A stretch of DNA of 64,000 nt from Bacteroidales bacterium (GTDB lineage Bacteria; Bacteroidota; Bacteroidia; Bacteroidales; UBA12077): positions 1 through 64,000 of the forward strand of contig JAEINU010000005.1 in the NCBI GenBank assembly GCA_016342685.1, in the 5' to 3' direction. Shown here piece by piece: positions 62,001 through 64,000 of this stretch. The notes under the pieces were generated by a model, which was given only the letters and a program-made list of their open reading frames with translations, was not told where the DNA came from and searched no databases. The position numbers were made by a program, and so were the translations under genes. How positions within the stretch are numbered: the stretch's first letter is position 1; every line of letters starts with the position of its first letter.

Positions 62001-62107
62001 TATACACTAAAATCAAAATAATCGTACATTACTTTATTCTGACCGAATTGCGCAAATGTGGAAAAGCCGCATAAAAGAAATACAATAATTGTAACTGCCT
62101 TTTTCAT
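59066..62107 (-). CDS. Metallopeptidase / TolB-like propeller / outer-membrane barrel fusion
   Basis: 1013 residues with a signal peptide (1-20, TFAQ). Residues 30-250 hold a gluzincin-like peptidase: HEMVH at 131-135 and a downstream acid in WMIEGMAEF (E162 or E166). Residues about 275-510 carry PD40/TolB-type propeller blades (LSPNGKKITFLS, WSPDGKRYIL, WSPDGKTILFNG, WSTNGNEIAFISD). From about 640 to the end is a beta-barrel of the BamA/surface-antigen style (NEYLIRGYNFNAF; last strand YSTGFVISGGGW). It is probably an outer-membrane-anchored peptidase that exposes or holds its protease domain at the barrel. Substrate unknown. Confidence 0.82.
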   Translation of the reverse strand: MKKAVTIIVFLLCGFSTFAQFGQNKVMYDYFDFSVYNTPHFEIYNYVNNDSVLDNLGQLTERWYMRHFALFADSLENSPIILYNNTTDFKQTSVISGIIGVGTGGVTEGLRGRVVIPIMVSNKETDHVLGHEMVHVFQYNLVRENDSLSFQSLMNTPLWMIEGMAEFLSIGSSDNRTAMWMRDAVIHDDVPSIKDMSRYPGKYFPYRYGHAFWAYVTATWGDDIMQPLFYQSLKSGMVYAFENLLDLDADSLSGLWENSIKKHYEPFFKDTIAPVGELLFSTDNAGEINLTPVLSPNGKKITFLSNKEVINIDLLLADTKSKKIISKLTSSLKKTHIDDFNYIEEAGSWSPDGKRYILTTFTRGTNKLLIVTLHKNKIKSTQEIDIEGIDALINPEWSPDGKTILFNGLVSGKSDLYLYSLETEQTEQLTNDYYSDLQPSWSTNGNEIAFISDRGPDSDIENQIYGSYRLCILKIKSRQVIVYNLFPTADIYSPQYSPTDSSIYFLSNADGFRNLYRYHLYLGEVSKLTKFATGITGITDLAPAYSVAAKTGEVAYTLYSNDHYKIYLAQANDFLQETVDPRIVNFDAEALYPGNNRIFNLVDHNLSFHKKEPKDSFNIQDYDPKFQLEYIGSNGMGVGYSTYGTFVSGGVSMLFSDMLKHHQIYTMLNVNGEIYDFGGQLAYINSKNRFTWGGSFSHFPYRTMYYSTFSDTASGYDIVNYNLVRVFEENLSFYSQYPLSSKIRFEGGVSYARYSYRIDSINYYYDDDNPFISRGQTKKKVDDVPDPFNVGSAYIAFVGDNSNFGITSPMNGYRYRFQAGRMFDRYNVTNLSIDVRKYFFVKPLSFAFRAMHYGRYGKSANELYPLYLGNEYLIRGYNFNAFNKARESSSEDFLDVNKIAGSKVFIFNSEIRFPFTGIKRFSLIKSGYLYSDLIFFFDAGLSWSKDRLPWRESSDVRFYWNPDPNYFTPIYSAGASLRINLFGMAILEPYIAFPFQLDNVTYSTGFVISGGGW

Positions 62108-62251
62108 TTTAAAGCTTTTAAGAAAATGATAGCTCTAGCGTGAGTATATAAAAAACATCATGCAATATAAATAATGTTTTTATTTTTGGATTGGTTTTTT
62201 TTAAATTAAAATTTAATAAATTGCGGATCTTCACCTTTAACGAGCCGGATT

Positions 62252-63064
62252 ATGTATTTAAAATTAAAGATAGTTGTAGTTGTTTTTGTTTCTGTATTTG
62301 TATTTTGGTCGTGCGACGAAGATGGAACTTTAAATTTATTTACTGTTCAAGATGATATTGATTTTGGAGAGCAATTTCACTTAGAAATAGAGCAGAATTC
62401 GGAGCAGTTTCCAATATTAAGCCCTGCTGCTTTTCCAGAGGCTTATGATCACATTGAACGAATTAGAGATGAGCTTGTGGCTTCGGACGATTTGCGTTAT
62501 GCCAATGATTTTGATTGGGATATATATATTATTGATGATGATGAAACATTAAATGCTTTTTGTGTACCAGGTGGTAAAATGTATTTTTATACCGGTATAA
62601 TTAAGTTTCTTGATAACGAAGCTCAGCTAGCGGGAGTAATGGCTCACGAAATGGCTCATGCCGATCGGCGACATAGTACCAAAACAATGACAAAGGCTTA
62701 TGGCTTTTCGATTTTATTATCGGCGCTACTAGGCGATGATCCTGCGCTAATGGCAGAAATTGCAGCCGATTTAGCATTAGGTTTGGGGGAGTTAAAATTT
62801 AGTCGCGATCATGAATATGAGGCCGATGAATATGCAGTTCGTTATACAGCAGACGCAAATGGCGATCAGAACTATTTCCCAAAAGGAATTTCGGCATTCT
62901 TTGAGAAAATATCGGGGCATTCTACTACAATAGAATTTTTAAGTACTCATCCAGATCCTGGAAATCGATTAGAAAATATTGATGAGTTTTGGAATAGCAT
63001 TGGATCACCCGAAGGTGAAGAATACTCTTCGAGATATGAAGACTTTAAAAATAGTTTACCATAA
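62252..63064 (+). CDS. M48 family metalloprotease, lipoprotein
   Basis: 270 residues. The signal peptide ends VFWSC (lipid Cys near 21). VAHEMAHADRRHS-type zinc site (HEMAH) follows MYFYTGIIKFLDNEAQLAGVM in part; the third ligand Glu is in YEADEYAVR. FLSTHPDPGNRLENI is a BepA/Oma1-type C-terminal motif. This fits a BepA/LoiP-like periplasmic quality-control protease of outer-membrane assembly. It diverges from the barrel-fusion gene and is closed by the hairpin at 63068-63092. Confidence 0.92.
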   Translation: MYLKLKIVVVVFVSVFVFWSCDEDGTLNLFTVQDDIDFGEQFHLEIEQNSEQFPILSPAAFPEAYDHIERIRDELVASDDLRYANDFDWDIYIIDDDETLNAFCVPGGKMYFYTGIIKFLDNEAQLAGVMAHEMAHADRRHSTKTMTKAYGFSILLSALLGDDPALMAEIAADLALGLGELKFSRDHEYEADEYAVRYTADANGDQNYFPKGISAFFEKISGHSTTIEFLSTHPDPGNRLENIDEFWNSIGSPEGEEYSSRYEDFKNSLP

Positions 63065-63067
63065 ATA

Positions 63068-63092
63068 GAAAAGGAGATTTGTTCTCCTTTTT
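63068..63092. terminator. Two-way terminator between the M48 protease and the histidine kinase
   Basis: AAAAGGAGA and TCTCCTTTT pair around a short loop with flanking A- and T-runs. Confidence 0.8.
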
Positions 63093-64000
63093 TTATTTCG
63101 GAATGCTAAATGAGAATGTACTTCCTTCGCCTAAATTACTTTCGATCCATAATCGTCCATTCCATTTGTTAATAAACTCTTTGCAAATTAATAGGCCTAA
63201 ACCTGAACCCTTTTCGTTGGTTGTTCCTCTTTCAGAAAAATTATGATTCTGTAAAAATAATCTGGCTTTGTTTTCATCGGAAATACCTGAGCCGGTATCA
63301 ATAATTTTTACAATAAATTGATTCTTTTCTTCGATTAGCTCAATAACAATATCGCTGTGCTTGTACGAGAACTTTATGGAATTGGCAATTAAATTACGAA
63401 GCACGGTCTTAAGCATGTTATCATCGGTATAAATAAAAATATTATCGATGTATTTAAATCTGATCTTGACACTTTTTGCTTCGGCCGAATATTTTAAACT
63501 TTGAATAGTTCTTGAAATAGTTTTGCCAATATTTATTTTTTCTGGTGAAAATACAATCCTGTTCGATTCAGTTTTCGACCAGTCTATTAGGTTTTTAAGG
63601 AGACTGAAACTATTGTTAGATGAGTTGTTAATGGCTTGAATGTATTTTTTAAGATCCTCTTTAGAGATATTCTCAAAATCGCTTAAAATTAAATCCGAAT
63701 ACCCAATTAGTATATTGAAAGGGTCTCTTAAGTCGTGCGCAATTACAGATAAGAATTTATCTTTTGTTTTTACTAAATCTTCTAAAACTTCTTTTCCTTC
63801 TTTAAGTTCTTCTTGAGCTTTTCTTTTGTCGGTTATATCGCGTGCGATTCCCAATGCTCCAGTTACTTCATTTGACTCATTAAATAAAGGAGTAACAGAA
63901 CACTCAAGATATACTAGCCTACCTTTAGGTGTTTTAAAACCATGTTCAAAAATAGGAGGTTTTTTACCATTGTAAATATCTGAATGAAGTTTAAGTGCAG
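63093..64000 (-). CDS. PAS-domain sensor histidine kinase (5' part outside window)
   Basis: The frame stays open to the window edge, so the start lies beyond 64000; about 302 codons are seen. Order: end of a PAS/PAC domain (IARDITDKRKAQEELKEG; upstream LECSVTPLFNE, before it FEHGFKTPKGRLVY), a short coiled coil, the H-box VIAHDLRDPFN with the phospho-acceptor His, N-box LIANSIKFS, G1 DTGSGI and G2 GSGLGLLI. An ATG-looking start at 63854 is really a TTG inside the PAC region and not a start. The signal is unknown; no response regulator is visible nearby. Confidence 0.9.
   Translation of the reverse strand, partial: ALKLHSDIYNGKKPPIFEHGFKTPKGRLVYLECSVTPLFNESNEVTGALGIARDITDKRKAQEELKEGKEVLEDLVKTKDKFLSVIAHDLRDPFNILIGYSDLILSDFENISKEDLKKYIQAINNSSNNSFSLLKNLIDWSKTESNRIVFSPEKINIGKTISRTIQSLKYSAEAKSVKIRFKYIDNIFIYTDDNMLKTVLRNLIANSIKFSYKHSDIVIELIEEKNQFIVKIIDTGSGISDENKARLFLQNHNFSERGTTNEKGSGLGLLICKEFINKWNGRLWIESNLGEGSTFSFSIPK

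Noticed and set aside
1-64000. CRISPR array, prophage, toxin-antitoxin or restriction system
   Set aside because: No regularly spaced repeats, phage structural genes, methyltransferase or nuclease motifs were found on either strand; the window is mostly core and envelope genes.

Overview
This window is a gene-dense, AT-rich piece of a Bacteroidota chromosome. The lineage call rests on several things seen together: a type IX secretion/gliding cluster (PorP/SprF, GldK, GldL, GldM, GldN), DUF4270, DUF4834 and DUF5723 proteins, HU-CCDC81/SPOR and OmpP1 proteins, almost no Shine-Dalgarno sequences, and several promoters with the Bacteroidota -7 box TAnnTTTG. Gene content and order (glmS, DUF4270, glycogen-synthase-like, panC, panD; sulfide:quinone oxidoreductase cassette) suggest a marine, facultatively anaerobic member of the Bacteroidales/Marinilabiliales side. 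That finer placement is inference.

Layout. 1-483: the edge of a decayed ISAon1-type transposase and a CAU-anticodon tRNA. 573-3148 (minus): methylthioadenosine breakdown (phosphorylase, class II aldolase-like protein, MtnA). 3234-7093: HAD phosphatase, HU/SPOR envelope protein, galE and rfbB for nucleotide sugars. 7142-11074 (minus): glmS, DUF4270 lipoprotein and a short glycogen-synthase-like protein, divergent from 11240-17065 (panC, panD, flippase-like protein, heptose-1-P adenylyltransferase, radA, fused peptide ABC ATPase). 17062-21936: PBP1A, and topA on its own promoter. 21968-29179: arginase-fold pseudoenzyme, porP, gldK, gldL, gldM, gldN, the core of the type IX secretion machine. 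29228-31953: manC and an MlaE/MlaF lipid-transport pair.

31950-35574 is the most distinctive metabolic island. A Crp/Fnr regulator is divergent from sulfide:quinone oxidoreductase, DUF1641, DsrC-like and DsrE2-like genes. The intergenic space holds a perfect 28-bp palindrome made of two TGATnnnnATCA boxes. Together these look like an anaerobically or sulfide-controlled sulfide oxidation and sulfane-sulfur relay module.

35625-47904 is mostly envelope: OmpP1/FadL porin, a three-gene unit of large exported proteins ending in DUF5723, a TonB-dependent receptor and an LPP20-like secreted protein. 48043-53624: transglutaminase-type lipoprotein, cutC, Na/Pi cotransporter. 53684-57561: a TrmB-like regulator preceded by repeated operator-like sequences, a CPBP membrane protease, serine dehydratase and a ZIP zinc transporter. 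57723-64000: trpS, DUF4834, a metalloprotease/beta-propeller/beta-barrel fusion, an M48 protease and a PAS histidine kinase running off the window.

No rRNA, CRISPR array, prophage or intact mobile element was seen. Function calls come from reading motifs and family memory; no database search was possible.
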